Shown: one piece after another, positions 36,396-42,684 of the stretch
Layout of the letters: every line of letters starts with the position of its first letter
Numbering within the stretch: position 1 is the first letter of the stretch
From: Oscillospiraceae bacterium
GTDB taxonomy: Bacteria > Bacillota > Clostridia > Oscillospirales > Oscillospiraceae
Assembly: GCA_015067495.1 (NCBI GenBank)
Contig: SVMI01000003.1
Location: 1 to 64,000, forward strand
DNA length: 64,000 nt
Direction of reading: 5' to 3'
The notes under the pieces: model-generated
The model's input: only the letters and a program-made list of their open reading frames with translations
Databases searched by the model: none
Told to the model about the DNA's origin: nothing
Position numbers and translations under genes: made by a program

Positions 36396-36485
36396 CCGGA
36401 CTGTTGCATTCAGATCGGTTCGAGTCCTACATCTGAATGCCATACCAAAAGAAAAACCACACCATTCGGTGTGGTTTCCTTTTTG
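36396..36485 (+). repeat. partial, diverged copy of the island's structured repeat
   Basis: 36396-36427 is identical over 32 nt to part of the 147-nt repeat at 38643 and 39381. It then forms a perfect 10-bp stem GCATTCAGAT/ATCTGAATGC around a loop with GGTTCGAGTCC, which looks like a tRNA T arm. A hairpin AAACCACACC..GGTGTGGTTT with T's (36452-36485) ends it like a terminator. Confidence 0.7.
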
Positions 36486-36505
36486 GTGGACGATATAGGA
36501 CTCGA
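36484..36505. other. att-like copy of the tRNA-Val 3' end (22 nt identical)
   Basis: Identical over 22 nt to the 3' end of tRNA-Val at 39532-39553, including the CCA complement, then diverging. It forms the left boundary of the segment with the peptidase gene. Together 36321-36722 contains no gene, only these repeat elements and a promoter. Confidence 0.75.
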
Positions 36506-36612
36506 TTTAATCGAAATTTGAATCCGCTGAGCCGTTGCTGGCAGCAGTCTGCCGGACTGCACATCTGGTTTTGCAAACCGCTGGAACTTTAAGGAAAAAT
36601 CTTCGGTTTTAC

Positions 36613-36641
36613 TTGAATTTGCTCTTCCTCCGTAGTATAAT
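36613..36641 (+). promoter_or_regulatory. promoter of the M28-like gene
   Basis: TTGAAT, 17 nt, TATAAT, about 80 nt before the likely start codon. Confidence 0.65.
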
Positions 36642-36722
36642 GCGAGTATTGCGAAACCCATGCACGAAAAATCTTTTATATAAACGCATACTTAAATCAT
36701 TAAATAACAGGATAGTGTGACA

Positions 36723-38597
36723 ATGGTACAAGCATATTTAAAAGAACTGCTCCACAAGATTTATCACGAATCAGATATCGAATGGATTGGAAATCACAGT
36801 GTAGAACTGACGGATATTGAATACGGACAAACTTTTTCTGATTACAAAAACGCAGCGCTGTATGTCTACAACCTGTGCAAAGCACAGGGGTTCCAAACGG
36901 AGCTGCTTTCTTTCCCGGCGGACGGAAAAGCCGAATTTCTGGACTTTGGTACACCCATGGCATGGGACGCCACAAAGGGAAGCTTGACAGTTGTACAGTC
37001 TTCGATTCCCTTTGATGATCCAATCCTCGCAGATTTTCAGAAAATGCCTTTTTCTCTGGTCAAGCATTCTGTTTCGACACCGGAAAATGGCATTCGTGTG
37101 CCCGTTGTCTGCGAGAGTCAGGTTCGTGCAGGTGCCGACTGCACGGGCGCATTGGTGCTTTTGGAAGCGGAAACCGCACCTCGACAGCCTGCCATCAGCT
37201 ATGTTCTGGATCAGGGCGCTATTGGTTTTGTTGCTGACTACCTGCGGGGCGCCGACACTTGCCCTGACGGTGTGCAATGGGTCAATGCCGGCACAGATAT
37301 CCCCAACCAATGGCATGTCAGAGCTGAAGACCGGGATTTTATCGGTTACTCTATTTCCCCACGTATCGGCAAAAAGCTGCGTCAGGCGATTCTTGCCGGA
37401 CCGGTGGAGGTGCTTGCTATTTCGGACGGACATCGCTACGAGGGCGAGATCCATGCCGTCACCGCCCTGATTCCGGGCAAGCGCAAGGAGGAACTGTGGC
37501 TGTTTGGTCATCTGTACGAGCCTTTTGTCAACGACAATGCCGTTGCGGTTATGATGACCATCTCTGGCGTTAAGCAGCTCCAGCGCATGATTGAAGAGGG
37601 TGCACTTCCTCCGCTGGAATACTCCATCAGACTGGTTTATGCCATGGAAAGCTACGGTGCGGCAGCAGTTGCCAGTTATTTCGGCGGCGACATGAACGAC
37701 CGTGCCATTGGTGGTTTTAACATCGATTGTCCGCCTGTGCTGATCAATGATGACAAATTCTGTCTGCGCCGCCCGGGCTATGCATCTCCCTTCTTTGGAA
37801 AGGCAATTCTGCAGATGGCAACGCAGGCGTACGAAGAATACTTTACCGAAAAGGGGATGGAGTATGCCCCCACATCAAAGTGGGTCGTCGAATATGGCGA
37901 TGATACCATTCTGGGCGACAGCACCGTCGGCGTGCCTACCCTTTACATGGATCACGATTACAGTAAATGTCCCTATTGGCACAACTCCTGGCAGGATACC
38001 TCATGCCTGGATATGGAAAAACTCAGAAAGGCGCACAGTCTGTTTCAGCTTTGGCTCTGCATCGTAGCCACCATGAGCAAAACAAATCTGGCGCCCTATG
38101 TAGAGGAAGCTGCGCATCTTTCTCAGCAGAAGCTATATGCAGAAGCTGCCGCTGCCAACGCAGAGGGCAATCCTGCCCTTCGGATGAAGTTTTTCTTGGA
38201 GGGAGAGTCACGCGAGCTTCGCGCCTTCAAAAAAGTGGCTGATATTCCGGAAATTGAAGCTGCAGCTGCGGCACTTACAATCCCCGATATGCCTTTTGTG
38301 CCCATCGAAAGTGCTTGGTTGACCCATGCAAACAGCATGATCCCCAGCCGAGCTACCATTGGTTTTCCTTTCGGACTTGGTAAAGTGCCAAAAGATCAAC
38401 GACGAGTTTTGCCCGATGGAGTCATTTACGGACCTATGGCATGCATTTTATCTGCCATGGATGGCAAGCGTGACCTTGGCCAGCTGATCCTCGGAGCATT
38501 GTGGGAATGCGGAAGACCGATCACAGACGATACTGTTAAGACCTATGTAGATGCCGTTGAATATCTTTGCAAGTGGGGATATCTGACTTGTGAATAA
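36723..38597 (+). CDS. M28/DUF4910-like peptidase-fold protein with C-terminal winged-helix-like domain
   Basis: About 624 residues. The pattern of a zinc aminopeptidase is present: GHLYEPFVNDNAVAV (H and D ligands, about residue 260), YAMES (E), NIDCPPV (D) and YWHNSWQDT (H, about 425). A PA-like domain precedes it (SQVRAGADCTGALVLLEAE). The last 65 residues (GPMACILSAMDGKRDLGQLI ... VEYLCKWGYL) resemble a PqqD/RRE or HTH_47 winged helix. DUF4910-DUF2172-HTH_47 proteins share this order. The true substrate is unknown. The start is uncertain: GTG 36717 or ATG 36723, both with a weak ribosome site. It has its own promoter and terminator and is flanked by tRNA-Val end copies. Confidence 0.72.
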   Translation: MVQAYLKELLHKIYHESDIEWIGNHSVELTDIEYGQTFSDYKNAALYVYNLCKAQGFQTELLSFPADGKAEFLDFGTPMAWDATKGSLTVVQSSIPFDDPILADFQKMPFSLVKHSVSTPENGIRVPVVCESQVRAGADCTGALVLLEAETAPRQPAISYVLDQGAIGFVADYLRGADTCPDGVQWVNAGTDIPNQWHVRAEDRDFIGYSISPRIGKKLRQAILAGPVEVLAISDGHRYEGEIHAVTALIPGKRKEELWLFGHLYEPFVNDNAVAVMMTISGVKQLQRMIEEGALPPLEYSIRLVYAMESYGAAAVASYFGGDMNDRAIGGFNIDCPPVLINDDKFCLRRPGYASPFFGKAILQMATQAYEEYFTEKGMEYAPTSKWVVEYGDDTILGDSTVGVPTLYMDHDYSKCPYWHNSWQDTSCLDMEKLRKAHSLFQLWLCIVATMSKTNLAPYVEEAAHLSQQKLYAEAAAANAEGNPALRMKFFLEGESRELRAFKKVADIPEIEAAAAALTIPDMPFVPIESAWLTHANSMIPSRATIGFPFGLGKVPKDQRRVLPDGVIYGPMACILSAMDGKRDLGQLILGALWECGRPITDDTVKTYVDAVEYLCKWGYLTCE

Positions 38598-38602
38598 TTG
38601 AG

Positions 38603-38640
38603 AAGCACATCCACCGACTATGTCGGTGGATGTGCTTTTT
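38603..38640 (+). terminator. terminator of the M28-like gene
   Basis: GCACATCCACCGAC-TAT-GTCGGTGGATGTGC, a 14-bp perfect stem followed by TTTTT. Confidence 0.93.
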
Positions 38641-38642
38641 GT

Positions 38643-38789
38643 GGACGATATAGGACTCGATTTAATCAAGGATCGGCTCCGTCGAGCCGTCGCCGGAAAC
38701 AGTCCCCCGGACTGTTGCATTCAGATCGGTTCGAGTCCAATCTCTAATACCATACCAAATAAAAACACCACCCGATTGGGTGGCGTTTA
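38643..38789. repeat. 147-nt structured repeat, copy A, beginning with a tRNA-Val end
   Basis: The first 18 nt (20 counting 38641-38642) equal the tRNA-Val 3' end. The unit is 96-97% identical (five differences) to 39381-39527. Inside are GGACTCGA..TCGAGTCC as a long-range inverted repeat, a near-perfect stem ACAGTCC/GGACTGT with CCC loop, and a final hairpin CACCACCC..GGGTGGCG. No reading frame fits it. Confidence 0.82.
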
Positions 38790-38818
38790 AATTTTGCAGA
38801 GGTCGAAATAATCACGTA

Positions 38819-39076
38819 TTAGTCGGGTGTAGAAAGGGAAGGCAGCAACTCCTGATAGGACAGATCCAATACCTTGGAAAGATACACTAATTCAATATCT
38901 GTAACGAATCGTTTTCCTGCTTCAATACGCTGCACGGCATTTTTGTCAACATCCAATCCGGCGATTTGCAACAAGTCCGCAAGCTCGCGTTGCGATTTCT
39001 TCATCTCCTTGCGGCGCTGTGCGATAACGCTGCCACAAAGATTAAGTTTTCCATCGCTTGATTTATTCGTAAACAT
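38819..39076 (-). CDS. XRE-family repressor 2 of the accessory island
   Basis: 85 residues. The helix-turn-helix spans about residues 18-75: VIAQRRKEMKKSQRELADLLQIAGLDVDKNAVQRIEAGKRFVTDIELVYLSKVLDLS, a classic Cro/C1 arrangement. AAGGAG lies 7 nt before ATG 39076, and earlier in-frame ATGs lack spacing. It is divergent from the second Cys-rich gene with two TGACATT-type palindromes between them. It does not resemble the first island XRE protein beyond the fold. Confidence 0.87.
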   Translation of the reverse strand: MFTNKSSDGKLNLCGSVIAQRRKEMKKSQRELADLLQIAGLDVDKNAVQRIEAGKRFVTDIELVYLSKVLDLSYQELLPSLSTPD

Positions 39077-39091
39077 ATACATTCTCCTTAA

Positions 39092-39163
39092 TGACATTCA
39101 GTACTTGTCACTGAGAAAAGTATATGCTATAATTATGCTTAAACTGACATTCACTAAATGTCA
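39092..39163 (+). promoter_or_regulatory. promoter with two TGACATT operators, Cys-rich gene copy 2
   Basis: TTGTCA (39105-39110), 17 nt, TATAAT (39128-39133). Site 1, 39092-39110, TGACATTCAGTACTTGTCA, covers the -35. Site 2, 39145-39163, TGACATT-CACTA-AATGTCA, is a perfect palindrome in the early transcribed region. The spacing and symmetry fit binding by the divergent XRE protein. Confidence 0.78.
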
Positions 39164-39187
39164 AACATAGATAATTGGAGAAATGTT

Positions 39188-39391
39188 ATGATCATTGATG
39201 TAACGGGAATTGAATTGATACCGGGTAATTGCGGCAGGGACTGTCCCGGCAGATATGAAGTGGCAGGGCTGAATTGTTGTTGCAACGAATGTGATTATAT
39301 GATCTGCTGTTTGGAGACCCACGACCCAGAGGAATGTATAAATTGTCGTGATCGGGACTGTCCGCATGCGGGGGGAGGCGGGACGATATAG
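39188..39391 (+). CDS. 67-residue protein with 11 cysteines, copy 2
   Basis: All 11 cysteines and both histidines of copy 1 are kept; changes are A25V, Q56R, R65G and A66T. Most DNA differences are silent, which indicates selection on the protein. TTGGAG lies 8 nt before the ATG. The last codons ACG ATA TAG are part of the 18-nt tRNA-Val end copy at 39381-39398. It is cytoplasmic by prediction and its function is unknown. It is the product of a module consisting of repressor 2, the two operators and this gene, sitting nearest to the intact tRNA. Confidence 0.82.
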   Translation: MIIDVTGIELIPGNCGRDCPGRYEVAGLNCCCNECDYMICCLETHDPEECINCRDRDCPHAGGGGTI

Positions 39392-39527
39392 GACTCGATT
39401 TAATCAAGGATCGGCTCGGTCCAGCCCTCGCCGGCAACAGTCCCCCGGACTGTTGCATTCAGATCGGTTCGAGTCCAATCTCTAATACCATACCAAATAA
39501 AAACACCACCCGAATGGGTGGCGTTTA
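39381..39527. repeat. 147-nt structured repeat, copy B
   Basis: It starts with an 18-nt copy of the tRNA-Val end inside the Cys-rich gene and ends 4 nt before the real tRNA. The inner stem GCAACAGTCC-CCC-GGACTGTTGC is perfect in this copy. The sequence GGTTCGAGTCC, a 7-nt gap and ATACCA imitates a tRNA T arm and CCA end on the plus strand. It holds no gene. Confidence 0.82.
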
Positions 39528-39531
39528 TATT

Positions 39532-39608
39532 TGGTGGACGATATAGGACTCGAACCTATGACCTTCCGCACGTCAAGCGGATGCTCTAGCCAGCTGAGCT
39601 AATCGTCC
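39532..39608 (-). tRNA. tRNA-Val (anticodon GAC)
   Basis: Minus-strand cloverleaf. Acceptor GGACGAT/ATCGTCC, D arm GCTC/GAGC, anticodon stem TCCGC/GCGGA around TTGACGT, T arm ATAGG-TTCGAGT-CCTAT, discriminator A, encoded CCA. It reads GUC/GUU codons. Its 3' end is copied at 36484, 38641 and 39381, as expected for repeated site-specific insertion at this tRNA. Confidence 0.95.
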
Positions 39609-39621
39609 AAGCGCAAGACAG

Positions 39622-39650
39622 ATTATACCGCGGTATTGCGCGTTTGTCAA
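39622..39650 (-). promoter_or_regulatory. sigma-A promoter of tRNA-Val
   Basis: On the minus strand TTGACA, 17 nt, TATAAT, a near-consensus promoter just upstream of the tRNA. Confidence 0.88.
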
Positions 39651-39674
39651 GCATTTTTTTGAAAAATTATAAAT

Positions 39675-40031
39675 TTATCCGCTGATTCCGTCGATCGCTC
39701 CGCTTTGCAGAAATTGGATGACCAATCTGTGTGGCAGACACACGATGGGAGCACCGCTGTTGCAGTAGCCCCGGTGCATGCAGTAACAGTCCGGGCAGTC
39801 TGATGCCGTGACAGCGATCGCTCCGTCTTTGACCGTTACGGTGTTATATCCATGCTCAGTTTCGATTGTAAAGCTCTGGTCGATCCGCAGATCAACAGTA
39901 CGCACCAGCTCGTTATCAGACCAGATCTCTGCGGTCATCGATGCCTGACCGGGCAGAAAAAAGAAGAGGCTGAGCGCGCTGCAGATCAGCAAAACTGCGC
40001 CGATCAGCACGATCCAATACTTGCTTTTCAT
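39675..40031 (-). CDS. NusG domain II-containing exported/membrane protein
   Basis: 118 residues. One N-terminal membrane segment (about 6-26) is followed by a NusG-II-type domain. It ends with a Cys-rich stretch SDCPDCYCMHRGYCNSGAPIVCLPHRLVIQF, typical of this small family of Firmicutes. The family has no settled function and often neighbours FMN-binding or Rnf-like redox genes; here it stands alone beside tRNA-Val. ATG 40031 has AAGGATGG upstream; longer in-frame starts lack ribosome sites. Confidence 0.82.
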   Translation of the reverse strand: MKSKYWIVLIGAVLLICSALSLFFFLPGQASMTAEIWSDNELVRTVDLRIDQSFTIETEHGYNTVTVKDGAIAVTASDCPDCYCMHRGYCNSGAPIVCLPHRLVIQFLQSGAIDGISG

Positions 40032-40134
40032 GTGATCCATCCTTGTCGATGCCGCCTTGCGGCAAGATAGCCCTGAATATTCGCTAGTATAGCAAAAAAT
40101 ACGCAAAATAGCAAGAAAAGTTTCCTAAAAGTCC

Positions 40135-40163
40135 TTGACTTTTCCGCAATCCAATGCTAAAAT
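40135..40163 (+). promoter_or_regulatory. promoter of the rplU-prp-rpmA operon
   Basis: TTGACT, 17 nt, TAAAAT with TGC before the -10 (extended -10). Confidence 0.88.
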
Positions 40164-40167
40164 AGTC

Positions 40168-40241
40168 GAGCCGCATTGAATGGGCTTAAGTTGGTGCGCC
40201 TGTACCACGCCTTAAGAGCGAGACTACACAATATAAAGTAG
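40168..40241 (+). ncRNA. probable ribosomal protein L21 leader
   Basis: The short 5' leader of rplU contains GGGCTTAAG..CTTAAG and GGTGCGCCTGTACCACGCC, inverted segments in the position where Firmicutes carry the L21 leader RNA that binds L21 for feedback control. I recognise it mainly by position and pattern; a covariance-model search would settle it. Confidence 0.6.
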
Positions 40242-40250
40242 GTGAAACAA

Positions 40251-40562
40251 ATGAAAGCAATTATCGTGACCGGTGGCAAGCAGTACACCGTATCCGAAGG
40301 TGATGTCCTCTACATCGAGAAGCTGAACGCTGAGGTCGAGGCTACCGTCAACTTCGATCAGGTTCTGGCTGTGCTGGACGGCGAAAACAGCAAGATCGGC
40401 ACTCCCGTTGTTGAGGGTGCTGTTGTCGAGGCTAAGGTCGTCAAGAACGGCAAGGCCAAGAAGATCACTGTCTTCAAGTACAAGCCCAAGAAGAACGAGA
40501 AGAGAAAGCTCGGTCATCGCCAGCCTTACACCAAGGTTGAGATCACCAAGATCGCTCTGTAA
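40251..40562 (+). CDS. rplU: 50S ribosomal protein L21
   Basis: 103 residues, the normal L21 length. It begins [25 protein letters not shown] and ends with [19 protein letters not shown], the family rRNA-binding end. The start is ATG 40251 with AGGTG upstream; a GTG nine bases earlier is inside the ribosome site. First gene of the conserved rplU-prp-rpmA-obg cluster. Confidence 0.97.
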   Translation: MKAIIVTGGKQYTVSEGDVLYIEKLNAEVEATVNFDQVLAVLDGENSKIGTPVVEGAVVEAKVVKNGKAKKITVFKYKPKKNEKRKLGHRQPYTKVEITKIAL

Positions 40563-40571
40563 GAAAGTACG

Positions 40572-40895
40572 ATGACAAAGTGCGAATTTTTCACCGAGGA
40601 CGAAAGGATCACCGGATTCTCCGTCTCCGGCCACAGCGGTTATGCTGAAAGCGGTTCTGATATCGTTTGTGCCGCGATCTCCGCTGTTGTGACCATGGCT
40701 GAAGCCACCATCAATGAGGTGTGCGGCGCAAAGGCCAAGGTTCGGGTCAAGGAAGAGGATGCCCGCATCACCCTGACCCTTCCCACATCCTGCGACGAAG
40801 AGGATGCCGTTCAGGCAGTGCTTGCCGGAATGATGCTGACTCTGTGTTCTCTGCGGGATGACTATCCTGATTATATCGAAGTTTTGGAGGTGTAA
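40572..40895 (+). CDS. prp: ribosomal-processing cysteine protease Prp
   Basis: 107 residues with the Prp signature [19 protein letters not shown], containing the catalytic His (about 22) and Cys (about 34). Prp removes the N-terminal extension of L27 in Firmicutes and related bacteria; the cleavable extension is present in the next gene. The gene lies 9 nt after rplU and 4 nt before rpmA. The ribosome site is GAAAG-like and modest. Confidence 0.95.
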   Translation: MTKCEFFTEDERITGFSVSGHSGYAESGSDIVCAAISAVVTMAEATINEVCGAKAKVRVKEEDARITLTLPTSCDEEDAVQAVLAGMMLTLCSLRDDYPDYIEVLEV

Positions 40896-40899
40896 CACC

Positions 40900-41181
40900 A
40901 TGCTGAAAATTGGTATTCAGTTCTTCGCTCACCACAAGGGCGGCGGTTCCACCAAGAACGGCCGTGATTCCGAGTCCAAGCGTCTGGGCGTGAAGCGTGC
41001 AGACGGTCAGTTCGTTCTGGCCGGCAACATTCTGGTTCGCCAGAGAGGCACTCACATTCATCCCGGTGTCAATGTTGGTATTGGCAAGGACGACACCCTG
41101 TTTGCTCTGGTTGACGGTACCGTCAAGTTCGAGCGCAAGGGCAAGGATCGCCGTCAGTGCTCCGTTTACGCTGAGCAGTAA
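40900..41181 (+). CDS. rpmA: 50S ribosomal protein L27 with cleavable N-terminal extension
   Basis: 93 residues. MLKIGIQFF precedes [21 protein letters not shown], so the N terminus carries the Prp-cleaved extension rather than starting at the usual A-H-K. GGAGGTG precedes ATG 40900. L27 reaches the peptidyl-transferase centre with its mature N terminus, so removal of the extension is needed for function. Confidence 0.97.
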   Translation: MLKIGIQFFAHHKGGGSTKNGRDSESKRLGVKRADGQFVLAGNILVRQRGTHIHPGVNVGIGKDDTLFALVDGTVKFERKGKDRRQCSVYAEQ

Positions 41182-41190
41182 TTGACTTGG

Positions 41191-41226
41191 AAAAGCTGCC
41201 GCAAAACTTTGCGGCAGCTTTTTTAA
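41191..41226 (+). terminator. terminator after rpmA
   Basis: AAAAGCTGCCGCAAA..TTTGCGGCAGCTTTTTT, a long perfect stem with T tract, separating rpmA from obg. Confidence 0.93.
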
Positions 41227-41227
41227 T

Positions 41228-41302
41228 TGACAATTCACAATTGACAGTTGATAATTATGGTTATTCTATCATTGTCAATTATCAATTGTTAACTGTCAAC
41301 TG
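41228..41302. repeat. AT-rich palindromic intergenic repeat
   Basis: TTGACAATT.ACAATTGACAGTTGATAATT pairs imperfectly with ATTGTCAATTATCAATTGTTAACTGTCAA downstream, giving a large inverted structure built of ACAATTGAC-type units. Similar units are scattered in clostridial intergenic DNA; no gene is present. Confidence 0.7.
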
Positions 41303-41325
41303 AAACCGACGAAGGAGGTTTTCCT

Positions 41326-42600
41326 ATGTTCGTAGATAAGGTGCGAATCAGTGTCATCGGCGGTCGCGGCGGCGATGGCGCAGTGGCATTCCATCGCGAA
41401 AAATATGTGGCGTCCGGCGGTCCTGACGGCGGTGACGGCGGCCATGGCGGCAACGTTGTCCTGCGTGTCAACGACAATATGTCGACCCTTTTGGACTTCC
41501 GCTACAAGCGCAAGTATGCTGCCCAGTCCGGCGCAAACGGTTCTACAAGACGCTGCAGCGGCAAGCGTGGCGAATCTCTGGTGATCGAAGTGCCTCGCGG
41601 CACTGTCGTACGCGATGCGGAAACCAACCAGATCATCGTGGACATGTCCACCAATGAGGATTTTATCATCGCCAAGGGCGGTCGCGGCGGTTGGGGCAAT
41701 GCCCATTACGCAACCCCTACCCGTCAGGTGCCTCGCTTTGCAAAGGCGGGTCTGAAGGGTCAGGAGCGGGATGTGATTTTGGAGCTGAAGCTGCTGGCAG
41801 ATGTGGGCTTGGTCGGCTTCCCCAATGTTGGCAAGTCCACGCTTTTGAGCGTGACCTCCAATGCCCGTCCGAAGATCGCAAATTACCACTTTACCACGCT
41901 GTATCCCAATCTGGGCGTGATTTACGTTGACGAGGGCGTTTCCTTTGTCATGGCGGATATCCCCGGCATCATCGAGGGCGCAGCTGAGGGCGCAGGTCTC
42001 GGACATGATTTCCTGCGTCACATCGACCGCTGCCGCCTGCTGATCCATGTGGTGGATGTTTCCGGCAGCGAGGGTCGTGATCCCGTTGAGGATTTCAATG
42101 CCATCTGCGACGAGCTGGTCAATTACAGCATCGATCTGAGCAACCGTCCCATGATCGTGGCTGCCAACAAGTGCGATTTGATGGACCCGGAGTCCGACAA
42201 TCTGAGCCGTCTGCGCACTGTCGTGGAGGCTGCAGGCTGTGAGCTGTACGAAATTTCTGCTGCTACGACGCAGGGTACCCGCAATCTGATGCGCGTCGCT
42301 GCGGAAAAGCTGCGCACCCTGCCGCCTGTGATCGTCTATGAGCCGGAGTATGTGGAAACGCTGCCGGAGGTCGCCGATCCCAACACCTTCGAGATCGAAC
42401 ACTACGGAAGCACATGGCTGGTCACCGGCGAATGGCTGGAGCGCCTGATCCAGAATATCAATTTCGACGATTACGAGTCCCGCAACTATTTTGACCAACA
42501 GCTGCGTAAGTGCGGACTTTTCACCCGTTTGGAGGAAATGGGCATCCAAGACGGCGACACCGTGGATATTTATGATCTGGAATTTGAATATCAGCGATAA
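41326..42600 (+). CDS. obg: Obg family GTPase
   Basis: 424 residues. The glycine-rich Obg fold occupies about 1-158 (GGRGGDGAVAFHREKYVASGGPDGGDGGHGG). The G domain has G1 GFPNVGKST (about 165), G3 DIPGIIEGA and G4 NKCDL, and the C-terminal OCT domain ends in IYDLEFEYQR. Obg is an essential GTPase of 50S assembly and stress control. GAAGGAGG precedes the ATG. It follows rpmA as in most Firmicutes, but a terminator and a palindromic repeat lie between, so it may have separate transcription. Confidence 0.96.
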   Translation: MFVDKVRISVIGGRGGDGAVAFHREKYVASGGPDGGDGGHGGNVVLRVNDNMSTLLDFRYKRKYAAQSGANGSTRRCSGKRGESLVIEVPRGTVVRDAETNQIIVDMSTNEDFIIAKGGRGGWGNAHYATPTRQVPRFAKAGLKGQERDVILELKLLADVGLVGFPNVGKSTLLSVTSNARPKIANYHFTTLYPNLGVIYVDEGVSFVMADIPGIIEGAAEGAGLGHDFLRHIDRCRLLIHVVDVSGSEGRDPVEDFNAICDELVNYSIDLSNRPMIVAANKCDLMDPESDNLSRLRTVVEAAGCELYEISAATTQGTRNLMRVAAEKLRTLPPVIVYEPEYVETLPEVADPNTFEIEHYGSTWLVTGEWLERLIQNINFDDYESRNYFDQQLRKCGLFTRLEEMGIQDGDTVDIYDLEFEYQR

Positions 42601-42605
42601 AGTAT

Positions 42606-42634
42606 TTGCCATTTTCAACTATTTTTGCTATAAT
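42606..42634 (+). promoter_or_regulatory. promoter of the AraC-type gene
   Basis: TTGCCA, 17 nt, TATAAT, just after obg. Confidence 0.75.
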
Positions 42635-42637
42635 GAT

Positions 42638-42665
42638 GGAGTCACCGTTTGGTGGCTCCATTTTA
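42638..42665 (+). terminator. hairpin after obg
   Basis: GGAGTCACC-GTTT-GGTGGCTCC then ATTTTA. It lies just downstream of the AraC promoter -10, so it may end obg transcripts and also form a 5' leader hairpin of the AraC gene. Confidence 0.65.
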
Positions 42666-42684
42666 CGTATTGGAGGAGATACCA

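Noticed and set aside
36396-36450. T-arm and CCA-like sequence as a real tRNA gene on the plus strand
   Set aside because: No D arm or anticodon arm can be formed upstream, so only a 3'-half imitation is present.
38643-39527. Structured repeat as a CRISPR or attC integron array
   Set aside because: Only two full copies 738 bp apart, no short regularly spaced units, no Cas genes and no integron integrase.
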